Source: AAA164-E04 sp014239995 (GTDB taxonomy: Bacteria; Verrucomicrobiota; Verrucomicrobiia; Limisphaerales; AAA164-E04). From it: DNA of 64,000 nucleotides. The position numbers were made by a program, and so were the translations under genes. The notes under the pieces are model-generated. The model was not told where the DNA came from. It saw only the letters and a list, made by a program, of their open reading frames with translations, and searched no databases. The stretch spans positions 6,217-70,216 of the forward strand of contig JAQWLM010000069.1 in the NCBI GenBank assembly GCA_029247315.1, given 5' to 3'. Positions 53,001 to 61,443 of this stretch are shown piece after piece; the stretch's first letter is position 1; each line of letters starts with the position of its first letter.

Positions 53001-56000
53001 CACGTGAAGAGGAGCAGGTGCGAGGTGAGTTCAGAAAGCGCGTGGATATCAACAAGCTCTATGCCTTGGATACGACGGAGGCCTCCATGAAGGCTGTTGC
53101 GTGGGCCGACCTCGCCGACCTCGCTTTCCATATGTCCATTCCCTGGCACGACACAAGGGGGGGCGATCACGCCTTTGCCATCCACTGCCTCCAGCAATCC
53201 CTTCAGGAACTACCCGAGAACGAGACGGCTGCATCCAATCTCCTTTGCTTGCTGAGTCAGTACGGGCGCCAGGATGCCGCAAAAGATTTCATTGCCAAGT
53301 GTTCAAAATTCTGGACACCTGATCGTCTGGATGAGCTTCAAAAGGTGTCTACCCACTGGAACGCCACCGTTGAATCCCAAAAGACAGATGAATCAGACAA
53401 GGCTGCGTCTGGGGAAACCGGACAAGCATCCCCTGGAACAGCGCTACCGCCTACCATCAAAGAGGAAACAGCATCGTTGCCAAAGAGCATCCATTGGCGA
53501 GCACCTTTCTTTAATGCAAGCGGTTACGGCAGTGAAGCCATGCAGTATGTGGTACCGCTGGCAGATCGACTGCCAATACGCATCCATCACAACAGCAGCA
53601 TCGTCTCGAACGATTTTGTTGAAGGACTCGGCAAAAGGGAAAAACGGGCCCTTAAAAAAATGATTCCCGCTGAGAATGAAACTGAAGGATGCATTTCGGT
53701 CTGCCATGGCCCTGGCCCCTGCTTTGAACGACTCAACGGATTCAAACATCACGTGGGTAGGACCATGTTTGAAACGGATCGATTGCCGGAGAGCTGGTTG
53801 CCGTTCATGGACACCATGGACGAGATATGGGTGCCCTCAACGTTCAATCGGGAGACTTTTATTCAAAGCGGCGTCAATCCCGACAAATGCAGCATCCTAC
53901 CGGCAGGTGTCGACGCCACATGGTTTGATCCAGCCAGACACACACCGATGAAAATGCCGTCTGAGGCGGGTTTTCGATTCCTGAGTGTCTTTGAGTGGAT
54001 CCAGCGCAAGGGATGGGATGTTTTATTAAAGGCCTACATGCAGGAATTCAAAGCCTCGGACAATGTGGTCCTCACCCTGAGAGCTTCCCTGTCCAACCAT
54101 CCCGAGCAAGGAAGCGCAAAAGCCATCCAATCGTGCATCATCCGCATGGCAAGACATCTGGAAATCAATCCAGAAGACCTTCCCCGCATCGAGCTGTTGC
54201 CCGAGGCGGTGCCCTGGCAGGAACTGCCTTCGATGTATCTGGCATCCCAGTGCCTGGTGGCACCCAGTCGCGGTGAAGGCTGGGGACGCCCGCAGCACGA
54301 AGCGATGATGATGGGACTGCCGGTCATCGCGACAAACTGGAGCGGGACCACGGAATTCCTCAAGGCATCCAATGCCTACCCGCTTGAATATACCTTAAAA
54401 GAAATCGAAACCACCGATCCCGGTTTTGAATTCTACCAGGGACATCAATGGGCCGAACCTTGCGGGCAACACCTGCGGAAACAGATGCGTCATGTGTTTG
54501 AACATCGCGATGAGGCACAGCAAAAGGGCGAGGCAGCCAGGGCACACGTAACAGCCAACTTCTCCTCTCAGCATGTATCAAACCTACTCGCCGAGAAACT
54601 GGAAAACCTGCAGCATCAACACGGTGCCTCATCCTTACTGCCGGAGGAAAAAGAATCGGCAACTGCACGGAAGCCCTCAGAGCATGCTGAGACCATACCG
54701 GCAGACTTTTCCGTACGATGGGAAGGACCCTTCAAGGGATCAAGCAGTCTGGCCCATGTCAACCGTCACCTCGTCGAGAAGCTGAATCAAGGGAATACGG
54801 TGGATGTCGAACCCGTCTCCACTTGTGAATTGACCGAGAAAGGCACAAGGATCCACGAGGCCTCAGAGACGGATCAGGGTAAAACGACAGATCTCGTTGT
54901 TCGACACCAGTGGCCTCCCAATTTCAAACGCCCATCCCATGGAAAACTCGTTGTCATGCAACCGTGGGAATTCGGGAGCCTGCCAAAGGCATGGGTGGAA
55001 AACCACGAACAAGTGGACGAATTCTGGGCCTATACCGAATATGTCCGCTCCGTTTATCTGCGTTCAGGTATCCCTTCACACAAGGTGAAAACCATGCATC
55101 TGGGATTTGATCCCAAGCGCTTTCATCCGAAAGTACAACCCATGGCACTTCCCACACGTAAATCCTTCAAGTTTCTTTTTGTGGGAGGCACCCTGCCTCG
55201 TAAGGGCGTTGATCTGCTGCTTGAGGCCTATGAGAGTGCCTTTACCGCAGAGGATGATGTTTGCCTTGTCATCAAGGATTTTGGATCAGGCCATGTGTAT
55301 GCGGGACAAACGATGCAGGAACAGGTCAAAGCCCTGCAGGCGCGCGTCGATAGCCCTGAGATCATTTATCTCGACGAGGAACTGGAGGAAGATGTCATGC
55401 CATCCCTCTACGCTGCTGCGCATTGCCTTGTGCACCCTTACCGTGCTGAGGGCTTTGGGCTGCCGGTGTTGGAAGCCATGGCCTGTGGGCGCCCTGTCAT
55501 TCTATCCCGGGGCGGTGCCTGTGATGATTTTACTCCTGAGGACTGCGTGTATCCCGTCCAGACCACGCGCCAAAACATCGGTAGTCATATCGGGGATATC
55601 CCGGTCCTCGGTGAAGCCTGGTGGCTGAAACCCTCACTCCCGGAGCTAATCCAGCAGATGCAACGATCTTTTCAACACCCTGATGAGGCAATGGAAAAAG
55701 GAGCGAAGGCTGGTGCTTTTGCCCATGCCCACTGGACTTGGAATGCTGCATCCAGGCGGATGCAAGAACGTTTGCAATGCCTCATCAAGGAAGGTGACAA
55801 ATCCGGGGAAAGCACTCACTCGAAAATTCCTTCACCGTCCACTGAATCCGGATCCATCCAATTGCCACCTTGTGCGTTGAAGGGCGATCTCAGGCCAGCA
55901 GAAAATGCATTTGAAGCAGCAGATTGGACTCGAGCCTGGAATTTGGTCTTGGAATGTATCGGAGAGCGCCCCTTCCACCCTGAAGCTTACCTGCTGCTGG

Positions 56001-57802
56001 GTAAAATCGCTGCTGCGACACGCAATGACTCCAAGGCACGACACTGTGCACGCATCCTGAAAAAATGGACCCCGCACTGGAAGGCAGCAAGGCGATTCAA
56101 GAAAACACTTTCAAAGACTCAACGAAAAGCCGAGTGCCTGCTGCCTGAAATCCCCGCACCCGCTTCCAAGCCCCGTCTGTCGGTCTGCCTGATCACCCGT
56201 GATGAGGAGGAAAATATAGAGAACTGCCTCAAGAGCATCTCGAGCCTGGCCCATGAAATCATCGTGGTCGACACGGGATCGAAGGATGCTACCCCGTCAC
56301 TGGCGCGCAGCTTAGGCGCAAAAGTGATCCAATCCTCCTGGAAGGAAGACTTCAGTGAAGCAAGGAATCAGTGCCTGGAACATGCCACCGGGGAATGGCT
56401 CCTGATCCTGGATGCAGACGAAACCATTGCGCAAGGCGATCTCAAGACGCTTGAGAAGGAGCTGATGTCTCAGACGGTCATGGCCTACCGGCTCCCCCTG
56501 AAAAACCACGGCACCGAGGAAGCCGGTCACAGTTTTGTACCTCGCCTCGTACGCAATGCACCTGGTTTATTTTTCGTGGGACGGGTGCATGAACAAATTT
56601 TCTCAAGCATGGAGGTCCTTCGTCGAAGATGGTCACTGGAATGCCGCTTGGGTCAAACCTTCATCCAGCATTACGGTTATGAAAAGACGGTCGTCGTGGA
56701 CAAGCAGAAGCACGCACGTAATCTGCAACTGCTGGAAAAAGCCATCCGAGAGATGCCCGAGGATTCGAACCTGCGCATGAATTATGGCCTTGAACTGGAT
56801 CGAGCCGGACGCAGAGAGGAAGCCCTGGAACAGCACGAAAAGGCCTTTAAGTTCCTACAGGAAATGCCGGAAGAGGATATAGTTCCAGAATTCAAGGAGT
56901 CCTTCGTGCAACACTTCATTCAAGCCCTGATCCAGGCCAAACGATATCACCGGGTGTTGGAAGTCGCAGGGGATCGCTTTATCCTGGATTTTGTCAAAAA
57001 TGCCTCTCATTACTTCCTGATGGGCATCGCCCAAGCCGAGGAAGGTCTCTTGAAGGAAGCCATTGCATCGTTTGAAACCTGCATTCAACGCAAGGATTTA
57101 CCGACACTCTCACCTATCCTGCCTGATATCCACACGGGGATTCCGCACGCATTCATGGCCATCATCCACGAAAAACAGGGGGATGTTGAACGTGCCCATG
57201 CATGCTTCAGGAAGGGCCTTGAGGTATCACCTGACCACCAACAGGTCCTTACGGACTATGCCCTGTTTCTGGATCGGTCGGGGGAGCCGATCAAGGCCCT
57301 TGAATGGCTCAACAAACATGTCAAGCAGGCTGGCCATTATGCCCGCTTCTGGTTGACCGGCTTCCACATTGCGAGTCGGCATTCCGGCATGGAGACCTTT
57401 GCGCTGGACTGGACCACCGAGGCCCTGAAAGTGTGTGGGGAAGATGCGGGCGTGCTGTATGCCCACCTTCAAGCCCTGACGGAGAACAAACACTGGAGCA
57501 AGGCAGGCAGTTTCAAGGCAGAATTCCTCCCGAAACCGGTTGACCCGGATCAGGTGGCCCTGTCAATCCTTGTGGAACTCATGACAGACAACCCCTTGTC
57601 CCCTGTCATGGGCAATGAAAAATCATCCAGCGAGGCATTCATCAGATACTACCGAAAACTACTGACACTCAAGGATGCGGGAGCGATTAATCAGATAAGC
57701 CAATCGCTCCCTTTACTTGCAGGCGTTCTGCCAAGTGCCTCCGAACTGATCACCGGAGCGGTTCGTTCTGCAGATGATGCCTGCGTGCTTCAAACATCAT
57801 GA
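50048..57802 (+). CDS. Giant multi-module glycosyltransferase (5 GT modules plus TPRs)
   Basis: One 2584-residue polypeptide. Modules in order: GT4-like (about 39-391; the expected E-X7-E pair has Ala at the first Glu); TPR-type helices (about 395-760); GT-A/GT2 (about 764-995; 'VTALVSTYASERFIEGCLKN', then N-T-D-D); short helical part; GT4 (about 1144-1525; E-X7-E in 'RGEGWGRPQHEAMMMG'); GT4 (about 1552-1915; 'AEGFGLPVLEAMACG'); TPR (about 1948-2025); GT2 (about 2041-2215; 'PRLSVCLITRDEEENIENCL', then D-A-D-E near 2122); and TPRs to the end. No membrane segment or signal peptide is seen, so it is cytoplasmic. Position next to flagellin suggests it glycosylates flagellin before export, building a chain stepwise. 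The start may be ATG at 50048 or 50132; neither has a ribosome binding site. Confidence 0.9.
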   Translation: MAKRARGSFRTKNHANRPVTANDLKAQPMSASISRDGKHTILHIIERLTNGGASRVALALSKHSTSQESQFNHRILSLQRPTPEGMRLAESYGYEVDHGCGKPFLNYQIQQADLVHLHWWNSPAMRAFMAMDLVETRMLVWCHVAGKHVPQVIVPELIQYADLTVATNPTTHAEVPAFQNLSVEEKIQKTAMIVDPADFDRVAQVKPKEHETFNVGYIGTVHRYKMHPHFVRMSSGVDVPKIHFMVCGSGIERELRQQTKLLKTEDRFSFLGHVESIDSIVEQLDVYGYPLCEDTYASGELNLQEIMHAGIPPVVFPYGGIKGLVVDHFSGLVVQSEKAYQEAIEFLYHHPEERKRIGQNAQTVCRQLYGAENAARKLNPLYENLLQKPKRKHHLKMRGSALRLEQAHKQSAAADYVNSLGDLGRPYRLSLSSTDFQQGLEADAFLAEMSPLAHIGGVLEHLNLHPNDPWLRFWSGLAFLGQGNGAMALSEFAKAKTDGCKHQRLPWHVARAAALCQQWDLAEQYLDELKQEQPDFEEAERLREKLPCNASHPQVANSAMQMTPTAFIRAVEAAIDQNDGAKAKELFTKQAPEDMLESKHVLQALKHAFSLEQHAWVITAAMASDDTIKTHTEILKQGIESAFKTLQKEAFLNLMERALLADPENATLHRQMAQWHMREGNHLQAAQFLARSLQSEPNHISTLSQLANCFHQAGEWESEKLTHEEIKRVQQASTESTRERVVEDHDVNKEGSSVVKSEVTNDVEEPWVTALVSTYASERFIEGCLKNLLDQTLGNRLEILVIDSASPENEGAIVKRFQKNHANVRYIRTETRETLYEAWNRGVREARGTYVVNANTDDAHRNDAFERLAQAMEKEPETGLAYADCLWTSKPNDAFPSSHVIKEVRYPDYHPGLSLFYCYTGCLQFWRKSRLMELELFDEHWKAVGDYEILMRAAEAGIRVLHVPELLSLFFQNTEGITQQSNLSSREEEQVRGEFRKRVDINKLYALDTTEASMKAVAWADLADLAFHMSIPWHDTRGGDHAFAIHCLQQSLQELPENETAASNLLCLLSQYGRQDAAKDFIAKCSKFWTPDRLDELQKVSTHWNATVESQKTDESDKAASGETGQASPGTALPPTIKEETASLPKSIHWRAPFFNASGYGSEAMQYVVPLADRLPIRIHHNSSIVSNDFVEGLGKREKRALKKMIPAENETEGCISVCHGPGPCFERLNGFKHHVGRTMFETDRLPESWLPFMDTMDEIWVPSTFNRETFIQSGVNPDKCSILPAGVDATWFDPARHTPMKMPSEAGFRFLSVFEWIQRKGWDVLLKAYMQEFKASDNVVLTLRASLSNHPEQGSAKAIQSCIIRMARHLEINPEDLPRIELLPEAVPWQELPSMYLASQCLVAPSRGEGWGRPQHEAMMMGLPVIATNWSGTTEFLKASNAYPLEYTLKEIETTDPGFEFYQGHQWAEPCGQHLRKQMRHVFEHRDEAQQKGEAARAHVTANFSSQHVSNLLAEKLENLQHQHGASSLLPEEKESATARKPSEHAETIPADFSVRWEGPFKGSSSLAHVNRHLVEKLNQGNTVDVEPVSTCELTEKGTRIHEASETDQGKTTDLVVRHQWPPNFKRPSHGKLVVMQPWEFGSLPKAWVENHEQVDEFWAYTEYVRSVYLRSGIPSHKVKTMHLGFDPKRFHPKVQPMALPTRKSFKFLFVGGTLPRKGVDLLLEAYESAFTAEDDVCLVIKDFGSGHVYAGQTMQEQVKALQARVDSPEIIYLDEELEEDVMPSLYAAAHCLVHPYRAEGFGLPVLEAMACGRPVILSRGGACDDFTPEDCVYPVQTTRQNIGSHIGDIPVLGEAWWLKPSLPELIQQMQRSFQHPDEAMEKGAKAGAFAHAHWTWNAASRRMQERLQCLIKEGDKSGESTHSKIPSPSTESGSIQLPPCALKGDLRPAENAFEAADWTRAWNLVLECIGERPFHPEAYLLLGKIAAATRNDSKARHCARILKKWTPHWKAARRFKKTLSKTQRKAECLLPEIPAPASKPRLSVCLITRDEEENIENCLKSISSLAHEIIVVDTGSKDATPSLARSLGAKVIQSSWKEDFSEARNQCLEHATGEWLLILDADETIAQGDLKTLEKELMSQTVMAYRLPLKNHGTEEAGHSFVPRLVRNAPGLFFVGRVHEQIFSSMEVLRRRWSLECRLGQTFIQHYGYEKTVVVDKQKHARNLQLLEKAIREMPEDSNLRMNYGLELDRAGRREEALEQHEKAFKFLQEMPEEDIVPEFKESFVQHFIQALIQAKRYHRVLEVAGDRFILDFVKNASHYFLMGIAQAEEGLLKEAIASFETCIQRKDLPTLSPILPDIHTGIPHAFMAIIHEKQGDVERAHACFRKGLEVSPDHQQVLTDYALFLDRSGEPIKALEWLNKHVKQAGHYARFWLTGFHIASRHSGMETFALDWTTEALKVCGEDAGVLYAHLQALTENKHWSKAGSFKAEFLPKPVDPDQVALSILVELMTDNPLSPVMGNEKSSSEAFIRYYRKLLTLKDAGAINQISQSLPLLAGVLPSASELITGAVRSADDACVLQTS

Positions 57803-58713
57803 AAATTATTATAAGACATCGGAACCTGCTCCAGGGCTTGATGACCGTTTTCCTGATCACAACCATCTCGCTTGGCATGAGTTGCAAGGCGCCGAAAACG
57901 ACACCTCAGGAAACACCCGAAGAGCAGGCGTTGAAGAGTGCTGAACAAGGGAATTCTGAAGCCCAGAATCAGTTGGGATATGACATGATCCATGGGGAAG
58001 GCATCCCTCAAAACATCGAGGAAGGAGTTGGGTGGATCCAGAAAGCCGCTGATCAGGGTTATTCCAAGGCACAATACAACCTAGCCATCATGTACCAATC
58101 AGGCAAATGGGTGGAACCCGACCTGAGCAGGGCCTTCGAACTGATGTCCAAGGCCTCCCAACAGGGATTGATTGAAGCTCAAACCTCCCTGGGTTTCATG
58201 TATGAACGTGGCGTGGGAACAAAGCTGGACATGCACGAGGCACTTTACTGGTACCAGCAAGCCGCCACCTTTGGAAAAGCCGCCTCCAAATCAAAGAAAT
58301 ATTACAAAGAGAACCTGTTACCTCATCGCGAGGAACAATTTCTGTATGGAGATCGCGACGCTCAGTTCATGCTGGGCCGTATTTACGAGGAGGGTATTGA
58401 GGGCATTGGCGAAAATCTGGACTTGGCGGCAAAGTGGTATGAGGACGCCGCGGTGCGCGGTGATGTGGCATCCCAAGCTCGTCTGGCCATGATGCTCGGT
58501 GTCCAGGGAGAACCCAAACTAGACACCATCTGGGGATTTGCATGGGCCAAGGTAGCCGCCAGCAGTGATCTCAGCGGAAATCACAGCATGCCCTTGAGAA
58601 AGCTCGAGCCTCACCTGAGCGAGGAACAAAAGTCACAAGCTGAATCCACCTACGATCAGCTCAACCAACTGGTCGCTTACAATTTGAAGGACTTGAATCT
58701 TTCCATGCCCTGA
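57799..58713 (+). CDS. Sel1-repeat (SLR) exported protein
   Basis: 304 residues. A signal peptide ends near G-M-S-C (Cys29; a weak lipobox). Then come Sel1-type repeats of about 36 residues (around 50-85, 86-121, 122-157 and 187-235), with 'A-x-x-G-x-x-x-A-Q-x-x-L-G-x-x-Y' patterns such as 'AEQGNSEAQNQLGYDMIHGE'. Such proteins are scaffolds. Its ATG overlaps the stop of the giant glycosyltransferase (ATGA), so both are made from one message. Why an envelope protein is coupled to a cytoplasmic enzyme is unknown. Confidence 0.85.
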   Translation: MKIIIRHRNLLQGLMTVFLITTISLGMSCKAPKTTPQETPEEQALKSAEQGNSEAQNQLGYDMIHGEGIPQNIEEGVGWIQKAADQGYSKAQYNLAIMYQSGKWVEPDLSRAFELMSKASQQGLIEAQTSLGFMYERGVGTKLDMHEALYWYQQAATFGKAASKSKKYYKENLLPHREEQFLYGDRDAQFMLGRIYEEGIEGIGENLDLAAKWYEDAAVRGDVASQARLAMMLGVQGEPKLDTIWGFAWAKVAASSDLSGNHSMPLRKLEPHLSEEQKSQAESTYDQLNQLVAYNLKDLNLSMP

Positions 58714-59589
58714 ACACTTTTCCCTGGCACGACGGAAAGGTGACCGCTGGTAAATGTAGGGATTTCCACCCAGGTCGCAGGCATGTAAGGATCCCACTAC
58801 CCTTGCTGTTTCGATCATGAACCATGGTAACCGAGTCCACGCATCCAGATATAAACCACGGGACAGAGTGGCGTTTGATCTGCCATAAAGGCATCTCATG
58901 TTGCTCGAGGACATCCAAGGTGCATTGATGCCAATAGCCCCCCTGCCTTCCTGTATAATCTCTGTTTCCCTCGTGCCCTGTTGCATCTGCGCAAGTGCAT
59001 GTTCTTTGACAGGACAAAGGTCCGGGGGAAACAAACCGCTGCACGGATGTGGCAGGGCATGGAAAACGCCTGGTGGAGCATCCCTGATGCCTCTCATTTC
59101 CTGAGCGATTCCCATCGGGATAGCCGAGTCGGGAAATCTACCTCAAAGAACTGAATACGCCGGGTGACCTTGTTCTGTCGGTTCCTGGGATCTCCGTGTG
59201 GTCCCGGGGGAACAGGTCCAGACTTGATCCTGCTTGGAGAATCGCATGTGCATCTCCTTGACGCAGGGAACCCGTTCGGCGGTCAGTGGCGTCATGGGCT
59301 CCTGTGAGAAAGAGCCGGAAAAAGAGTACGGGATAATCAAAATTGAGGACAGTACGAGCACCTGACCTCTACCGGTCAGCACTCAAAACATGAAGTGTAA
59401 ACGAAGAACGTTTCATGCCGCCTTGAATATATTCTATAAGAAAGAGGGATGTCCTGACTGAAGTAAAACAATGTCAAATCGGCTGAGTTACAGGTTGAAC
59501 TCAGGCACTCGAGAAAACCTTGAAGCGGATACCAACAAAAGGGAAGCATCCGTCATGGAATTGGGTCCATGGATTCAGGCAGGGTTTCG
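58714..59589. other. Gene-poor stretch between convergent units
   Basis: About 875 bases between the Sel1 gene end and the end of the fliT-like gene. Open frames (for example 58633-59115 on the - strand) show no domain and no sensible start, and I call none. No tRNA, repeat or clear terminator is found, although both flanking units must end here. Confidence 0.45.
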
Positions 59590-59976
59590 TCAGGAATACG
59601 CGCGGATCATCACGCTTTCCCTTTGAGTAGTGTAAGCTGACTTGATCTGGTTTAATTTAAGGCCTGAGGAGCGCGACCGATCCATTTCCTGGCGAGTAAA
59701 GGCCTGTTTGCGCGTCAGCAAATCCGTATTTTGTTTTTCCAGTTCAAGCAAGGTCTCGATCGTCGCTGCAAACCAACCGCGAACCTCCTTTTCAGTCAAG
59801 GCATGTCGCTCTGAGAAGGTTTCAATGGCCTTCATTAAGGTCTTTTTGGAATCCTGCAGGACGGCAAGCGCATCCCAGGACTCGGACTCGATGGTCTCAT
59901 GTTCCTGCAGTGTACATTCCTTCCACGCCACTAGAAAGGCTTCATATTCCTGATTCCAATGAGGTTTCATGATCAT
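59590..59976 (-). CDS. FliT-like chaperone
   Basis: About 128 residues from the ATG at 59976 (another ATG at 59970). Mostly helical with charged heptads ('WDALAVLQDSKKTLMKAIET', 'ATIETLLELEKQNTDLLTRK'). It follows fliS by 17 bases, the place of fliT, whose product holds FliD for export. Sequence likeness to FliT is only general, so the name rests partly on position. Confidence 0.65.
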   Translation of the reverse strand: MIMKPHWNQEYEAFLVAWKECTLQEHETIESESWDALAVLQDSKKTLMKAIETFSERHALTEKEVRGWFAATIETLLELEKQNTDLLTRKQAFTRQEMDRSRSSGLKLNQIKSAYTTQRESVMIRAYS

Positions 59977-59993
59977 GCGGACAAAAGGCACTT

Positions 59994-60386
59994 TCAGCAG
60001 GCCACCGCATCCTTTTCCAACATCTCGGACCAACCTTCTCGGAGCACATTGATATGTTCAATGACCTCACGAATACCATTCCCATCCTTGTGGATATTGC
60101 TTCGATACAGTTTGTTATCAAAATAAAGGTATAAATCACGCAGCACCTCGGCTACCTTGTCGCCCCGCTCCATGTCGAGGGTATGGTTCAACTCACTGAT
60201 GATACTCTGAGCCCGTGTCACGTTGTTGTGCACCGTCTCGATTCTTTCCAATGGATCTTCCATTTCCATGCCTATGAGGGCCTTATCAAGGAACCGTATC
60301 GCTCCTTCATAAAGCATCAACACCAGTTTTCCGGGGGGAGCGGTTTCCAGAGAAATCGTCTTATAAGCCTGCAGTGGATTTGCCAT
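59994..60386 (-). CDS. fliS: FliS, flagellin export chaperone
   Basis: 130 residues with the FliS signature: 'AYKTISLETAPPGKLVLMLY', then 'EGAIRFLDKALIGME', and a helix 'VHNNVTRAQSIISELNHTLD'. It binds the flagellin C-terminus and prevents polymerisation in the cytoplasm. Length is typical. Confidence 0.94.
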   Translation of the reverse strand: MANPLQAYKTISLETAPPGKLVLMLYEGAIRFLDKALIGMEMEDPLERIETVHNNVTRAQSIISELNHTLDMERGDKVAEVLRDLYLYFDNKLYRSNIHKDGNGIREVIEHINVLREGWSEMLEKDAVAC

Positions 60387-60400
60387 GATAGAATTTGTAT

Positions 60401-60664
60401 TTAATCTTCGATATCAATGTGATTACCAAGCAAATTGGCAATTTTCACAACGGTTTCCAGTGGTGGATAGCTGGGTGACTCCTGTAAGGATTGTCCGCGC
60501 TGGACAACAGCTGGTCTGTCCTCGCGCAATGCAAGGAGTTCCGCCTTGAGCTTGTTAACGCTACTCTCAAAGGCATCGGTTTCTCGTGTTTCAGCCTGCA
60601 CCGCAGATTGTGTGGATGGACTTGAAGTAACCATCAAGGGATCGCGATTGGGTTCGATATGCAT
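60401..60664 (-). CDS. Small protein of unknown function in the fliD-fliS operon
   Basis: 87 residues. The N-terminal half is probably disordered (Ser/Thr/Gln). A helix 'ESSVNKLKAELLALREDRPA' is followed by 'V-V-Q-R-G-Q-S-L', 'S-Y-P-P-L-E' and 'VVKIANLLGNHI'. The shape vaguely recalls FlgM (basic-helix pair near the C-terminus), but the FlgM signature is not clear. It starts 59 bases after the lipoprotein gene and ends 15 bases before fliS. An anti-sigma role is possible but unproved. Confidence 0.5.
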   Translation of the reverse strand: MHIEPNRDPLMVTSSPSTQSAVQAETRETDAFESSVNKLKAELLALREDRPAVVQRGQSLQESPSYPPLETVVKIANLLGNHIDIED

Positions 60665-60723
60665 AATGATTCGCTTTCTATGTGTCTTGTTTAGGTTGGT
60701 TACGATGGGTTAGCTACAGCGTA

Positions 60724-61422
60724 TCATTTCCTGGGTGGTAAAGTTGAAAGAATGGCATGAAGCGCATACTGGCCATAGAGACGTGGCGAGGCAAGTACTA
60801 GCTCCGGGTCAGGCTTGCGAAAACCAGCACTCAACTGAGTCTGGTAATACTCTTCCGCAGCGGAAGCAACATGAATGTTTCCAGCATCAAAAAATTCATC
60901 AATTTCCCATATGGTCTCCAGCCTTTGGGTGTCGACGAGTTTCAAATGCCACCCCATTTTCAGGGGCGCCATGGCTCGCAAGGCGGTGATTTCACTGAAT
61001 AAAACAGCTTGGCAATCGAGTTGACCAGCCACGGCTTCAAATAGCGTGGGTGGCAAGGGCTCGTTGACAGAAACACTTCTACGGTTCACGAGAGACATGA
61101 GCATTCTGCCATCAACCGGTTTGACTGCAAAGGAACGCGTCTTGAGGATTTCGGAGATCAGAACTTTTTCCAGCAGGTTCAACGTGGCATCCTGCCCATG
61201 AGCAAGGCTACTGGAGGATTCCAGGGGCAGGACAGCAACATGGACCAATTCTGGAGCCAAATGAGTGCGGCTTGCAGAGAAATTGGACGGACGGAAAGGC
61301 TCCACCTTCGGTTGAGGCAGAGGTATCGAGCTACAGGCTGTCAGAACAATCAATAGCAAGAACGCGCCCCCCCTGCTCCATGCAGTGACTTTTCGCCGGT
61401 GGTTTGTAGATTCAATCATCAT
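60724..61422 (-). CDS. Lipoprotein in the fliD operon
   Basis: 232 residues with a good lipoprotein signal: L-T-A-C with Cys30, then S-S. The mature part has a Pro-rich stretch and a mixed alpha/beta domain starting 'VHVAVLPLESSSSLAHGQDA'. This recalls the small TolB-N-like or LpoB-like fold of envelope lipoproteins that read 'V-A-V-L-P'. No exact family is named. It sits 21 bases after fliD, so it is transcribed with it, and could belong to the flagellar outer-membrane rings. Confidence 0.65.
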   Translation of the reverse strand: MMIESTNHRRKVTAWSRGGAFLLLIVLTACSSIPLPQPKVEPFRPSNFSASRTHLAPELVHVAVLPLESSSSLAHGQDATLNLLEKVLISEILKTRSFAVKPVDGRMLMSLVNRRSVSVNEPLPPTLFEAVAGQLDCQAVLFSEITALRAMAPLKMGWHLKLVDTQRLETIWEIDEFFDAGNIHVASAAEEYYQTQLSAGFRKPDPELVLASPRLYGQYALHAILSTLPPRK

Positions 61423-61443
61423 GGGGCGCTCTTATGCTTGGGT

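Noticed and set aside
58633..59115. 160-codon open frame on the - strand after the Sel1 gene
   Set aside because: Overlaps the Sel1 gene end, has no domain and no plausible start signal.
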